A stretch of 64,000 bases of DNA, taken from contig JAYEVE010000072.1 in the NCBI GenBank assembly GCA_036346375.1, positions 1 to 64,000 of the forward strand. The letters run 5' to 3'. The DNA comes from Guadua angustifolia (lineage: Eukaryota; Streptophyta; Magnoliopsida; Poales; Poaceae). Below are positions 19,941 to 31,599 of the stretch, piece after piece; positions within the stretch are counted from its first letter, which is position 1, and the number at the start of each line of letters is the position of its first letter. The notes under the pieces were generated by a model that saw nothing but the letters and a program-made list of their open reading frames with translations, did not search any database and was not told where the DNA came from. The translations under genes and the position numbers were made by a program.

Positions 19941-20315
19941 CTACTCGTCGTCGTTGGATTCGGCCGGAGGGGCGGACGAATCGGCGGAGTCGGCGGTAGC
20001 CGAGTCCTCGCTACTGTGTCCGTCCAATTCGCTCGACGCAGCTCGGTCAGGATCATCCTCTAGCTCCCAGCCATTGCGGTAGGCGGCCTCATCGTCGGAG
20101 TCCCACAGGACCTCCTCGGAGTCGGAGTCGGAGTCGAAGGCGAAGGAGTCCGAGGAGATGATAATCATAGGCGCCGGACGCTTACGCCCGGAGAGGGTTG
20201 GGGCGGAGGCGGTCGGAGGAGAAGGAGGTGTAGGCGGAATCGGGGAGCTGGAGGAGTCGTCGTCCGAGTAGGCGGTCGGAGGAGGCAGAAGCGGAGTGCT
20301 TGGCCGGTTGCTCAT
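19941..20315 (-). CDS. Acidic Ser/Asp-rich ORF inside CACTA element 1, antisense
   Basis: A 124-residue minus-strand ORF starts at the ATG in CCAAGCCATGAGC, a good plant start context. The frame is open further upstream to 20453. It has a Pro/Ser-rich N-terminus (TPPSPPTASAP), a short basic GRKRPAP patch, then SDSDSDSEE and other acidic runs to the end. I do not recognise a family. It points away from the TNP2 gene, and a cluster of the element's repeats (20500-20690) lies between the two starts, so both could use one control region. A captured host gene or a chance ORF in GC-rich DNA remain possible. Confidence 0.4.
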   Translation of the reverse strand: MSNRPSTPLLPPPTAYSDDDSSSSPIPPTPPSPPTASAPTLSGRKRPAPMIIISSDSFAFDSDSDSEEVLWDSDDEAAYRNGWELEDDPDRAASSELDGHSSEDSATADSADSSAPPAESNDDE

Positions 20316-20499
20316 GGCTTGGATTGATCGTGCTTGTTTAATGGAGGAGGACAAGGAGGCGTGGGAGTGTATGCGGTAGTAGTGGAGGTAGATCAGTCGG
20401 CTGACAAACCTTAAATGGCAATGCGGTAGTAGTGGAGACTGCAGGCGGCGCATTGGGAAGACACGAGACGATCAAGTACCGGGCGAAGACGAAGACGAA

Positions 20500-20690
20500 G
20501 GGTCATCATTGCGGACGGTTTTAGTCAAAAACCGTCTGCGACTGATGTGACATGGCAGACGGTTTTACCCAAAACCGTCTGCCATGTCATCGCAGACGGT
20601 GTTATCTGCAATCGTGATTAGACATCACAGACGGTTTTTATATAAAACCGTCTGCGATGACGTCTATAAAGCAGAGCTCCCCTTGACCGT
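20500..20690. repeat. Second left cluster of CACTA repeat motifs
   Basis: Paired GCAGACGGTTTTA / AAAACCGTCTGC motifs occur in tandem, the same word as at the element ends. The cluster lies about 500 bp upstream of the TNP2 start and about 190 bp upstream of the antisense ORF. Confidence 0.8.
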
Positions 20691-21188
20691 CCGTCTCTGT
20701 TTCTTTAACATTTCCTCGACCGTCTGTGAGAGCCTGCGCATGCGATTGAGGCGTTCCTTGTGAAAGTGACCCTAGATTTGGTGATTTTATTGCAGATCCT
20801 TGTGCTCTTGGTCATCCAAGGTTAGTAATTGCTTCTAATTAATCTGAATTACATTTTATATCTAGCTTGGGGAAATGAAGCTGTGTTCTAGGGGCCTGTT
20901 TGGGAGAGCTCCATTCCAAAAAAATCAGCTCCACTCTACCATAGAGTAGCTCTACCATAGAGTTGAAGTAGGGAAGAGAGGTGTTTTGCTTGCAAATTAG
21001 AGCTAGCTTCAAGAATGGATGGTTTTGGTGTGGATACCCAATTATGCCTCATATGTGTAACCAGTGGCAAAGGTGGGTAATTATTTAGAAACTTCACGAG
21101 TGGACACCCCCTAGATCTAGCTTCTTGTATCCATTTGTACGTTATGACCTAAATTCGTCATTTAACTATTGTTACATATGTTGCGTAG

Positions 21189-24100
21189 ATGGACAGAAGC
21201 TGGATGTATGCTGAGAACCGTGCGAGCACTGAGTACATTAATGGTGTCTCCGCTTTTAGAAGAGCTGCAAAGGTATATATGTCGAACAAGGGGGTGGAAT
21301 TTCTGCCGTGTCCATGCGTTGACTGCGAGAATCTCCAGATGTTTCGAAACCCAGCACAGATTGAAGCACACTTGATTCTACGAGGTTTCAAAAGGGGATA
21401 TACATGTTGGACCAGTCACGGTGAAGAGCAGATTATGCAGAGAGCAAGTAGTACTGGCATGGTGGACGAAGTCAATGATACTCCGGATGATATCGACTGT
21501 ACTTTCGATGACAATTTGGATCAGATGCTAGGGATGCAGAAGGGAACCGTGATGAGTGGGACTATGTAAAATTCCGGAGCTTGATGGATGACTCAGAGAA
21601 ACCATTGTTCCCGGGTTGCAAGTCCAGATACACAAGATTATCGTTCGTGCTGGAATTGCTGAAATTAAAGGTAAGCAACGGGTGGTCCGACAAGAGTTTC
21701 ACAGCATTGTTGGGTGCATTAGCGGATATGCTTCCGGAGGAGAAGCGAGATGCCAACAACGACCTACAAAGCCAAAAGGTTCTTTGTCCCTTGGGAATGG
21801 AAGTAGAAAGAATACATGCTGTCCAGAATGATTGTATCTGCATCATAAGCGACGCAAACTTGCATGTATGTCCGTGTGCAACGCATCCGGTACAAGCGTA
21901 AAGATAGATCGGGTGATGAGCTAAAGAAAGGACCTCCGGCTAAGGTGGCGTGGTATCGCCAATAATTTCCCGTTTGAAGCGGTTGTTTGCGAACCCAAAA
22001 GAGGCCAAATTAGCCGATGGCACTTTCGGATGAGCGTAAGAACGATGGAATGACTAGGCACCTGCTAATTCAACTCCTTTGGAGAAACATTGATAGGAGG
22101 TTTGAAGAATTCGCGATGGATCCGAGGAATATAAGGTTCGGATTGAGTACAGATGGAATGAATCCTTTCGGTAACATGAGCAGCCGTCATAGCACTTGGC
22201 CTGTAAATCTTTGTGTGTACAACCTTCCTCCTTGGTTGTGTATGAAGCGAAAGTACATATTAATGTCTCTACTCATCGAAGGCCCTAAGCAACCTGGGAA
22301 TGATATTGATGTGTACCTAGCACCATTGGTGGAAAATCTCAACACATTGTGGACTCCTGGGGTGCAGGTATGGGATGCTCACAAACGAGAGTACTTCACT
22401 TTGAGCTGCCTGTTGTTCTGCACCATAAATGATTATCCTGCCCTTGCTAACCTGTCGGGGCAGAGTACAAAAGGAGCCAAAGCATGTAGTCATTGCTTGG
22501 ATGACACCGAGAGTGTCTGGCTGAATCACTCACGCAAAACCGTGTACATACGTCACCGTAGGTTCCTTCGGAGAAATCACCCATACCGCAAGATGAAGCA
22601 ACAATTCGACGGCACCACCGAAGACGCTTTAGTTCGAAAGCCTTTAAGCGGGACAAACATTCATGACATTGTTAAGAAGTTAGATGTTGTGCTAGGGAAG
22701 GGACGTAAATCGACCCATGAGAAAAGCATGTGGAAGAAGAGATCAATATTTTGGGACCTACCTTATTGGGAGCACCTAGAAGTTCGGCACTTGCATCGAC
22801 GTGATGCACGAGAGAAGAATGTCTGTGATAGCTTGATTGATCTCTTACTGAACACTAAGGGTAAAACAAAGGACGGTATCAATGCACGGCTTGACTTGGT
22901 CGACATGGGCATCGGACCTGAGTTAGCACCAAAAGAGAGTGATAAAGGCCGAACATACTGTGAGCCTGCTTGTTACACTCTGTCCAAGGCTGAGAAGAAG
23001 GAACTGTGCCAATGCTTGCATGGTGTGAAAGTTCCGTCCGGTTACTCGTCCAACATGAAGAGACTTGTTTCGATGCATGATTTGAGTTTAACTGGCATGA
23101 AGTCCCATGATTGCCATGTGCTTATGACACAGATGCTCCCTGTGGCAATTATAAGTATTTTACCGACCAAGGTTCGGGAGACAATCACAAGGCTGTGTTA
23201 TTTCTTTAACACAATTGCTCAGAAGGTCATCGATCCCGAAGGACTTGATGCTCTGTAGGCCGAGGTGGTGATGACTCTATGTAATCTTGAGATGTATTTC
23301 CCCCCGTCGTTTTTTGATATCATGGTCCATCTCATTGTTCACCTTGTGAGGGAGATAAAGATGTGCGGGCCTGTGTTCCTCCGTAGCATGTACCCGTTCG
23401 AGAGGTACATGGGAATTCTGAAGTCGTACGTACGGAGTCGATCTCGACCGGAGGGTAGCATTATTGAAGGTTATGCAACCGAAGAGGTCGTCGAATTCTG
23501 CGTGGATTACATGGCTCAGGTCGAACCGATAGGTGTGCCTCGATCCGCCATGAGGAAGGCTCCAGGCATCGGGACCATCGGAAGGAAAGCAATCATGCTC
23601 GATGCGGTTGCGTGTGCAAAAGCCCATTTCACGCTTACGCAACACATGGTGTTGTGGCCCTTATATCGACGAGCACAAGAATTGGCCCGGCAAGAGAATC
23701 CGACGCGCCGAGATCTTGGATCATCGACAAACATAACCTTCACTTCAACAGATGGTTCAAGGAGCGACAACCCATTTTGGTGAGGCAATGACATGGTTGG
23801 CAAAAGGGCCACTTTTACGGTTGTAACATGGAAAGGATATGACTTAAATGGGTACACATTTTACACGAGAGATCGAGGACATGAAGAGCACAAACCGTAG
23901 CAGCGGTGTTAGATCGATGCACTTAATACCGCTGGATCGATGAGGAGCTCGTATTATGGGTTCATTGAGGAAATTTGGGAGCTCGACTATGTGCTATTCA
24001 ATATCCCCTTATTTCGGTGCCGTTGGGTTAACCTACAACACGTCAAGGTTGACAAGTATGGCGTCACAACTGTGGACCTCGAACGTCTCGGATACAAAGA

Positions 24101-24350
24101 GGAACCATTCGTTCTCGCCAACCAAGTTGTTCAAGTCTTCTATGTAACCGACCCGTCCAACAAGCAGCGACATGTCGTTCTTCAAGGAAAAAGGAGAATT
24201 GTCGGAGTCGAGAATGTGGTAGATGAGGAAGAATACAATCAGTTCGATGAGTTGCCTCCTATTGGTACGGGCGTAACAATCCAGGAAGACCAACCTGAGG
24301 AAGCTAGCTACGCACATGTTGATCATCACGAAGGGCTAATTTTTATTAAA
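21189..24350 (+). pseudogene. TNP2-type CACTA transposase, element 1
   Basis: Coding pieces follow each other on the plus strand. 21189-21569 is the Transpos_assoc domain (MDRSWMY start, CPCVDCEN). 21581-21901 continues it after a frameshift. 22017-23258 is the TNP2/Transposase_21 core with FGLSTDGMNPFGN and WLCMKRKYILMSLL. 23265-23783 is DUF4218, with FPPSFFDIMVHL. 23940 to about 24350 is DUF4216, with KRRIVGVENVVDEEEYNQFDE. A TAG at 23256-23258 replaces the Gln codon kept in element 3 and cuts an otherwise open frame. Between 22780 and 22805 a +1 and a -1 change destroy the conserved region that reads IDMIHVEK in element 3. The protein would cut and join element ends; this copy is dead. Confidence 0.9.
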
Positions 24351-24619
24351 ATTAAGCGGTGTATCTGCACATGTATTAATTAATGGGATGTATTGATTAA
24401 AATTGAGCAACTCTCTGAGATATGGCCATGTATTAATTACCCGATGTATTCATGAGTAAAATTAATTAGGTTTAATCATTGAAAACTTCGGGTTTGAAGA
24501 TTGTCGCTTCTGCTTTAGCTCGTGAAAACTCGGTTTCAAGATTGTCGATCAAGTTCGGATGCACCGCGAAAATACGACAACACACACAGGAATACAGAGA
24601 AATATCGAGGTCCTCGGCG

Positions 24620-24725
24620 ATTTTCCCAGACAGTTTAATCATTAAACCGTCTAGGAAAACATGTTTTTCCAGACTAGGAAAACATGTTTTTCCAGACGGT
24701 TTAGTCCCGCAACCGTCTGGAATGG
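24620..24725. repeat. Internal CACTA repeat cluster upstream of gene 2, element 1
   Basis: TCCAGACGGTTTA and AAACCGTCT words recur, including a tandem of AAAACATGTTTTTCCAGAC. The cluster lies between TNP2 and the second gene and is followed by a GC-rich leader. Confidence 0.75.
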
Positions 24726-24789
24726 TCTTCCCGCGCCACTCAATAAATTCCGTGCCCTGCCATTTCACCAAGTCTCGCGCGCACTTAGT

Positions 24790-25015
24790 ATATTGCAACC
24801 CTAGCTCCCTCGGCGACGCCCTCCCCCATCGGCGGCGCCCTCCCTCGTCGGCCCCCTCCCCCTGTCGGTGGCCCCACTCGGCGGCGCCCCCTCGCGGCGC
24901 CCTCCTCGTGGGCCCCCTCCCCCCGTCGCCGGCGCCCTCCCTCGTCGGCGCCCTCCGCCCGTCGGCGGCGCACTCCCCACTCGTCGGCGCTCCATCGATC
25001 GGTGAGTATTTTCAA
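24790..25015 (+). promoter_or_regulatory. GC-rich leader of the second CACTA gene, element 1
   Basis: A run of GGCGGCGCCCTCC-like units follows the internal repeat cluster and looks like a 5' leader or first exon. From 25016 to 26320 the DNA is AT-rich and intron-like. ORFs in this GC-rich stretch are probably chance. Elements 2 (42105-42320, minus) and 3 (59450-59660, minus) have the same arrangement. Confidence 0.45.
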
Positions 25016-26172
25016 TTCGATTCTCCACTTGATTCTTGTTGGCTGAGATACTGGTGTTGCTCTGTGATGAAATTAGGGCTACTACATGAATACGACTATT
25101 GATGAAGTGACTTAAGCCTTGAACTGCCAGACATGTATGAAATTATTGATTTACCTAGTGGTCTGTATTTCTTGATCTGGAAGCAATGTTTTGTTCTATT
25201 ATGCTGCTCGATGATGATTTAGTTGAATGAGGCAATACTAATCTGGTTAGTTAGTGATTATCCTCTCTTATTCAGCACTGTTTACATTATTGTGTCTAAA
25301 ACTTCAACTTGGCTTTTGTTGCTGCTGTATAAGTGATATACTATCCTGTGTTTATATCCTGATTATGTGACTTGATTTGATTTGGAATCCTTTGGTCTAT
25401 CCATTGTTCAAGGTTTTACATAATCCATAGTTGAGTTCTAGTGAATCAAACTTCTTAAACGGTGCTGAATTCTCAGAGAACCACTAATTTCAGATTAGTA
25501 AAACCTGTGATATATTGCTGAATTTTGGTGTTGGAGGGCTTCTTTGAAGCAACCCATCAAGACTTTAAATCTGAGAGCAACACTTGTAAACCAAACATGA
25601 GTAGTATACTGTTTTGGTTAACTCCTTTATTATCCATGCTGGATGTCCTGTTTATATGTGTTCATATCATGAATCTATGTGCTTATAAGCTTATACCTGT
25701 TGAATTCATGATCATTTCATATGTTCTGGACATTGAGGATAAGTTGTGCTTAGTAATATCTGGATTAAGTCTATGTTTCATTATGAACACATACTGCACT
25801 ATTTTCAACAATCCATGGTTTTACCAAACTCCATTTGTGAGTGTGGTCAAGGCTTAAGTTATTGAATTGATTAGTCTACTCCATTTGTGAGTGTGGTGAA
25901 GATCCTTATCTTCATCCAAACCCTAAAATCTGAGAGCACAACAAAATTTATTCCTCTCGTTGAGGTACAATATATGCATAATTCATGTTGGTTAAATATG
26001 GGCAAATATGTGGTGCAAATCACCCTTAAAAATGAAAACTCCGTGAAAACCGGATTGTAAAAGTTGTGAAAAATTCTAAAAATTACCATATTTTCACAAC
26101 TTTTAAGGCTCACCTCCCGTACATTTCACGGAGTTTTCACCGGAAGGGTGATTTGCACCACATATTTGCCCA

Positions 26173-26207
<35 letters not shown>

Positions 26208-26327
26208 GTATAAATATGCACTTAGAAGTAATAATGAATAAAATCTTGCTCTTATACTCGCATCTTTTCCAACAGTCCGATAAAATCTTCTCTTAACTTA
26301 CCTACTCTTCACCTTGCATCATACAAG
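25016..26327. other. Intron-like AT-rich stretch with a small inverted-repeat element
   Basis: It has no long coding frame except isolated small ORFs of no known type. It contains an inverted repeat at 25994-26177 and a (TA)n run at about 26177-26206. It probably forms the first intron of gene 2. Confidence 0.45.
25994..26177. mobile_element. MITE-like inverted repeat (184 bp)
   Basis: The ends AAATATGGGCAAATATG and CATATTTGCCCATATTT are perfect inverted repeats. They extend inwards for about 35 bp with few changes, and further weaker pairing follows (GAAAACTCCGTGAA / TTCACGGAGTTTTC). The TA-rich flank on the right hides the target duplication, so the superfamily is unresolved. Confidence 0.6.
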
Positions 26328-29196
26328 ATGGCGTCCAACGTACCACCGATGGGATCTGATGATGCGCCCAACGTACCACCGATGGGATCTGATGATGCGC
26401 CCAACGTACCACCGATGGGATATGATGACGCGCCCAACGTAGAAAGAAACAGGCACAGTGCAAGAGGGCTTAGTAAAAGGCCTCAAAGCCGATACACCAT
26501 CACGGCGGTCGATCCGCGTGATGGGGCCCCTACCGCTCCTCCGAAGGCTGTTGCAGCTTTTCGGACCATGTATGGGATCGTTGGGCGTGAACGGGTCCCC
26601 ATCACCTATCCATCATGGAAGACACTGACAGATGAGGAGCGCAATAACCTGGTGACAGAAATATTCGCGTCATTCCAGGTTCCACAAGATGCCAAGCTTT
26701 GCACTCTGACCATGACGCCTTGCTAGTGGCGGGAAAGGCGTGGAAGAACTTCAAGAGCGTCCTTGTTGCTAATTTTGTCAATAAGGAAATAACTCCGTTC
26801 CAGAAATACGGGTTCATCTCTGAGGATGTTTGGAAGCAATTTGTTCAGTTGAAGACGACGGAAGAGTTCATGCAACAAAGCGCGGTTCACAAGACGATTC
26901 AGTCATGTAACACACACCCACACGACTTCGGCTCAAGCTGGTACGCGGGTAAGATGGCGCAATGGATGAGGGAGGACAACGAGGCAGTCCAGAACGAAGT
27001 CGCGCCGCCATTTGCCTCGATCGTGGACCCGCGTGCTCGAAACTGGGTAAGAGCGTGGTCACAACACACTTCGGGCGGTGTGTCCTTTGCAAACCCCGCT
27101 GATGAGGCAGTGTCCCAACGCCTAATATCGTTGAGCACGAAATCTTCCCAGGGCTCTTTCACTTCGAACAGAGAGAAAGACATACTCTCCACAGCCTTGG
27201 GAAACAAGGAGCACCCGGGTCGCACCAGAGGCCTAGGTGTTTTCGTCCCCTGGAAATTGGGATTCCCAGAGGACTCGGCCACGTACCGGAGTAGGAAGAG
27301 AAGCAAAGCTGAGCAGGAGCAAGAACTAGTAGCCTTCATTGAGGAAAGGGTTGAGGAAAGGCTTAGGCGTACTCGATAGTCACCACTGAAGCCTTGAGGC
27401 AAGGTTCGAGCAAAGGGTGGCTGAGGCAAGGCAGGGACGGCAGGTGATAACCCAAGAAGCACAAGTGCAGGTCACCCCAACCAACCGTGAAAGCAGTTGC
27501 GCGTCCTCCCCTGAGGCAGAGGTGCATGAAGCCAGATTTCCTCCTAATGACAGCATGCCCATGCCGTGCAATCTGCAAGTGAGGCTTGCCAACGGCTGTG
27601 TTCCCTTGCAGGCTGCTTGGGGACAAGCGTATCCATCCGATGCAGGGGCATTAGTGCACGGTCATGTTTTACACCAGACTCTGTGAAGGTACTGGTCGAT
27701 GGTGTACACGAAATGTTCAAAGGCCGGACGTTGGACTTCCCCGAGCAGCGAGATCGTCACACTAGGGGATGCCATCGCACATTCATCGATGGCCCAAGAA
27801 GGACATCTCCTTCGACTTTGCCAAGGAGCACCCAAGGTACAAGCGCCCCAGAGGCACCACATAATGTCTTTGGAGCTACCAACACTACGAGCCATGCCAT
27901 GCAACGAACAAGCCAGCCAAATCGGCTATCGTGTCCCGTCCCGCGCAGACCATTACTACTGTTAGGGCCCAATCATCTCCTGTGCAGACGAACCTTGGTT
28001 GCAAGCCACGCAGAGGCAAGGGCAAATCGAAATGTACCCCGTCAGCTCAGGACTATCCACTTGCCCCATTGGTGCGGCAATTCGAGCTGAGCCAACCATT
28101 TGTACCCAAAGAGCGCAAGGAGACGCTTTCATTAGCCTGCGTTAGATTGCAAAATTGGTACCTAAAACAAGCTAACAAGCCGGCGGCACAACGGGTAACG
28201 AGTATCTTCGTGACCTTCTATGAGGAGTATTTCTTGCACCGGTCTTTAGATGGCGTCTTAAGTGGTAAACCCGCACGACATGTTCGATCTATACAACCTC
28301 AAAGCGCTCGGCGCCTCACTCCTAAGATCTTTGGACAATGTAAGTGTGTGCAATCATCGCTACAATTCTCACGCATCGATAAATATCATATATATCGTCC
28401 TTGATTTTCTATATGTAGACACATGATCCACGAAGCAATAGCAAGGAAGAATCGGTGGGTTTATTGACCCACACATAATGTCCAAGCAAACCATGGATGA
28501 AAATAAGCGGTTTGTCTCTGATGCGTGGAAAAAGTAATGCATACTTATTGAACAAAAATTCATACTTGTACCCTACAACCCGGTAAGTGCTTCGTCCAGA
28601 TGCTATATATACACGTTGATTTCTACTATATATCTCACCTCGAAGTTAGGTTCAGTGACCATGACGACATACTTGTGTAGGTTTCACTGGGTTCTATTCG
28701 TAATTATACCGAGACAGAACCGAGTAATTTATCTTGATTCAAAAAAGGGCGGCACCCACAATTTGAAGCCTATCAGAGATTTGCTCGACACGTCGTTCGG
28801 TGTCTACAAATCGATGGGAGGGCCACACAAGAAGGGTCCAGCCACTCTAAAGCATATTTTTAACTTTCCGGTATCTGATAGTATGCAATAATCCTTCACA
28901 CTCCATTAATACCTTCGGAACTAATCAAACTATTATGTTTTGGCAGTGCCACCGTGACCAATGGCCCTCGACCTATGTGGTTTCTATGCTTACCACAACA
29001 TGGCACTCCTCCTTGGTGCCAATGAGACCAATGTTATGCAGTCCGCCAATCTTGCAACAAATGTCTCTCCACTTATTAATTTATATACACGCGGGACTTT
29101 ACTTTTCTCATTGTGAGGCTTGGCAATGCGCTGGCTTGCATTGGAGCAGTGACCTTCAAGGTATTCGAGGACGACTTTGTAGCTTCTGCTGCGTGA
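26328..29196 (+). pseudogene. Second CACTA gene: Ptta/En/Spm-like protein with Ulp1-type protease, element 1
   Basis: The start ATG follows an acceptor-like ACAAG. The N-terminus has three tandem copies of an 11-residue unit (26337-26435). Then come the Transposase_24-like blocks RYTITAVDPRDGAP, RERVPITYPSWK, LVAGKAWKNFK, YGFISEDVW and GNKEHPGRTRGLGVFVPW. A frameshift lies near 26690-26700, a stop at 27379, and 27400-28400 is scrambled between frames. The C-terminal part is a C48/Ulp1 protease. The His block FHWVLF and Asp block IYLDSKK lie in an exon at about 28681-28870, and the Cys block LCGFYAYHNM at about 28975, now out of frame with its exon start. Ulp1 enzymes remove SUMO. Catalytic residues are visible, but the reading frame is lost. 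Confidence 0.8.
26337..26435 (+). repeat. Three-copy 33-bp tandem repeat in coding sequence
   Basis: The unit AACGTACCACCGATGGGATC (33 bp in full) occurs at 26337, 26370 and 26403, and encodes NVPPMGSDDAP. The third copy has Tyr for Ser. Element 3 lacks the repeat at the same place. Confidence 0.9.
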
Positions 29197-29569
29197 GGTC
29201 CTAAATTCAAATGGCGAGATGCTACTCGGGGCTTAACGAATTAGAGTTGTGAATTTGTTACTTAATCGTACATTATATTTGTGAACCATGTGATGTGAAT
29301 TTGTCATTTCTCTACTTACGAATCCAATTCGTTTGAACATATGTCGATTGATTTCGCAATGGATGAGCTTTAATGTGCGATGTGAGTACATTGATTCTTG
29401 AAATGGATCTTATTTGTTTGTTGTGTGACATGTGATTGGAGTACATTTTGTAAATCTATGTCATAATAATTAATATGCTTGTTATATCGGCATCGTTTTT
29501 GTTTGAGAGGGTATGGCTAGCAAATCTCGAGGCTAGCCAATATATTGAATTTCAATGCAAAATCAAAAT

Positions 29570-29970
29570 CAACATCACAGACGGTTATAACAAAGAACCG
29601 CTCGTGATATATTATACTTCATGAGGCGGTTATTACTTCAAACCGCTCGAGTTATTCTAATCGTCATAGGCGGTTAGTAACTAAACCCGTCTAAGATGAT
29701 GAGAACATCACGCAGGCGGTTAGTAACTAGAACCGTCGAGAGATGTTAGAACATCACGAGCGGTTATTACTTCAAACCGTCTGAGACGATACAATATCAC
29801 AGACGGTTCGTAAATAACACCGTCTGAGATGACAAAATATCACAGACGGTTTGTAAGTGAAACCGTCTGAGATTATCATTTTCACAAACGATTGAAAAAC
29901 CGTCTGCAATGATTCTTTCGCATCACTGACACTTGCTTACAGACGGTGCGCAAACCCGTCTGTGATCACC
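29570..29970. repeat. Right subterminal repeats of CACTA element 1
   Basis: At least seven ATCACAGACGGTT...AACCGTCTGAGAT pairs occur in a row, up to the terminal CCGTCTGTGATCACC. Confidence 0.85.
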
Positions 29971-29985
29971 TGTTCTGTAGTAGGG

Positions 29986-31350
29986 ACAATCGGTTCATCC
30001 TTGTCATCATCCTGCAGTACCATGGACATGGGTGATATGGGTATCGCGATTCCCGACCACGCAGAGGTACTAAAGAATTGATACTTGCATGTATTACATT
30101 TCCTTCTTGTTTGGATGTACTACGGACTACGGTTGAGCGCATGATTGACTGAAAATGAGTCATCCACTCTTCCTTCATCTTGTACATGATGGAAGCATAG
30201 ATTTGCCTCAACTCTAAACCTTAATCCTTGTAGAATTTGAACATTGAAACAAAAAGGTTAGCTTCGATATCCTGATTTGCATATTGCATCATCATTTATG
30301 GCAATATTTCATTTGACTCTTTATATGTATATGAGAGAAGTCCATGGGCCAACCATTACAAGAGTAGCACGCTCGTAAAGAACCGTGGAGAAGATATTAT
30401 CATTTATGATGATAGGACTTTCTTCCAAGAAACATACGCTGGGCGTAAGGATTTAAATTTCGTTTTCGGATCACATCTCTGAGTGGCCGAAATTCAAAAT
30501 TTCAGTGAGATTTCAGAATTTAAAATTTGATAAATTTGAAATCGAGAAAACCGATTTTTCGGCCAAAATCGGTGAAATTTTCTGAATTTTTGGGTTTGCC
30601 AAAATTATGGTGATTTTCATCCTCTTGTAAAATGGTCTCCTGAGACTAGAAAAAATAGGAAAATATATAAAAAATCATACAAGTATTTATCTACATTTAC
30701 TATCTGTTTGAATGCAAAATACTAAGTATTTGCACATAAAATTCTTAAGTTAGGTTTTAGAGTTAAGACTTAAATACATCATGCAAGGCCAAAATCAAAA
30801 TTAGGGTTTAGACCGAATACATCATTTAAGGTCGAAATCCAAGTTATGGTTTAGGCCAAAAAACAATTTAAGGCCAAATACAATTCAATGCCGAAATCCA
30901 AATTAAAGTTTAGGGTTTACACCGACATACGTCATTTAAGGCTAAAATCCAATTTAGGGTTTAGAATTAGGGTTACATAATTTGTATATGTCTTTTTCAA
31001 ACTTTTCACATGTATTTCTCATAAAGGGCATTACAATTCTCTACAAAAAAAATTGGTGCAAAATTCGGACCTAAAACCATGCAAAGCGGTCCAAAATGCC
31101 AAATTTCGACCAAAATCACGAGATTTCGCCAAAATTTACTGAAATAATTGTAGCGTACCCTTTTTTCAAAAATTTTCATTCCGTCAGGATTTTGAATCTC
31201 GTCCCCGGTCCATGTACTTACATTTCCTTTTTTTCTTAGAGAAGATATGTATTACATTTATATATATAAATGGTCTTTTTGAAGGTTCACTTCTTTCTAA
31301 TGGATTAATGTGCATGTATTCCAACTCCCCATTTCCTCTGTAATCACTAG
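29986..31350. repeat. Duplicated segment, copy B right part
   Basis: It continues the match to copy A (16490-18030) after the CACTA insert, including the AT-rich minisatellite repeat (30440-31200). The match stops at GTAATCACTAGGAAACCACC, beyond which copy A continues with sequence found at about 34640. Confidence 0.7.
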
Positions 31351-31599
31351 GAAACCACCAATGGATCATGCTTAGATAACCAACGAGAGCAAAGTTACAG
31401 GTGTGTACATACGGCAAAAGTAAAAAAGGGTGCGATTTATCTTTGGATCTATTATGCTTTCTTGAGTCACAATTTTAAAGTATTGGATCAATCTAGAATC
31501 ACACATGTTTCCTTGTTTCGAAAAGAAAACACATCTCAGAGCTGATCCAAATGCCAACAGAACGAATTTAGAGTTAAAAGGCCGGGCGATAGTGGAGCC

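Larger units (their letters stand above)
19446..29985 (+). mobile_element. CACTA (En/Spm) transposon, element 1, 10.5 kb
   Basis: The left end is CACTACTACAAATGAGG. The right end, read inward, is CCCTACTACAGAACAGG. Next to both ends are many subterminal repeats of ATCACAGACGGTTTT and its complement. Inside are a TNP2 transposase gene and a second gene with a Ulp1-type protease, both on the plus strand and both broken. The paralogous segment at about 16490 shows the sequence without the insert. A clean 3-bp target duplication is not visible (TCT on the left, ACA on the right). Confidence 0.9.

Noticed and set aside
24479..25102. 207-residue ORF across the CACTA internal repeats and GC-rich leader
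   Set aside because: It begins in repeat motifs and passes through low-complexity GC units. Overlapping minus-strand frames are just as open.
19443..29988. A 3-bp target duplication for CACTA element 1
   Set aside because: The flanking triplets are TCT and ACA and do not match. Comparison with copy A does not restore a clean duplication.
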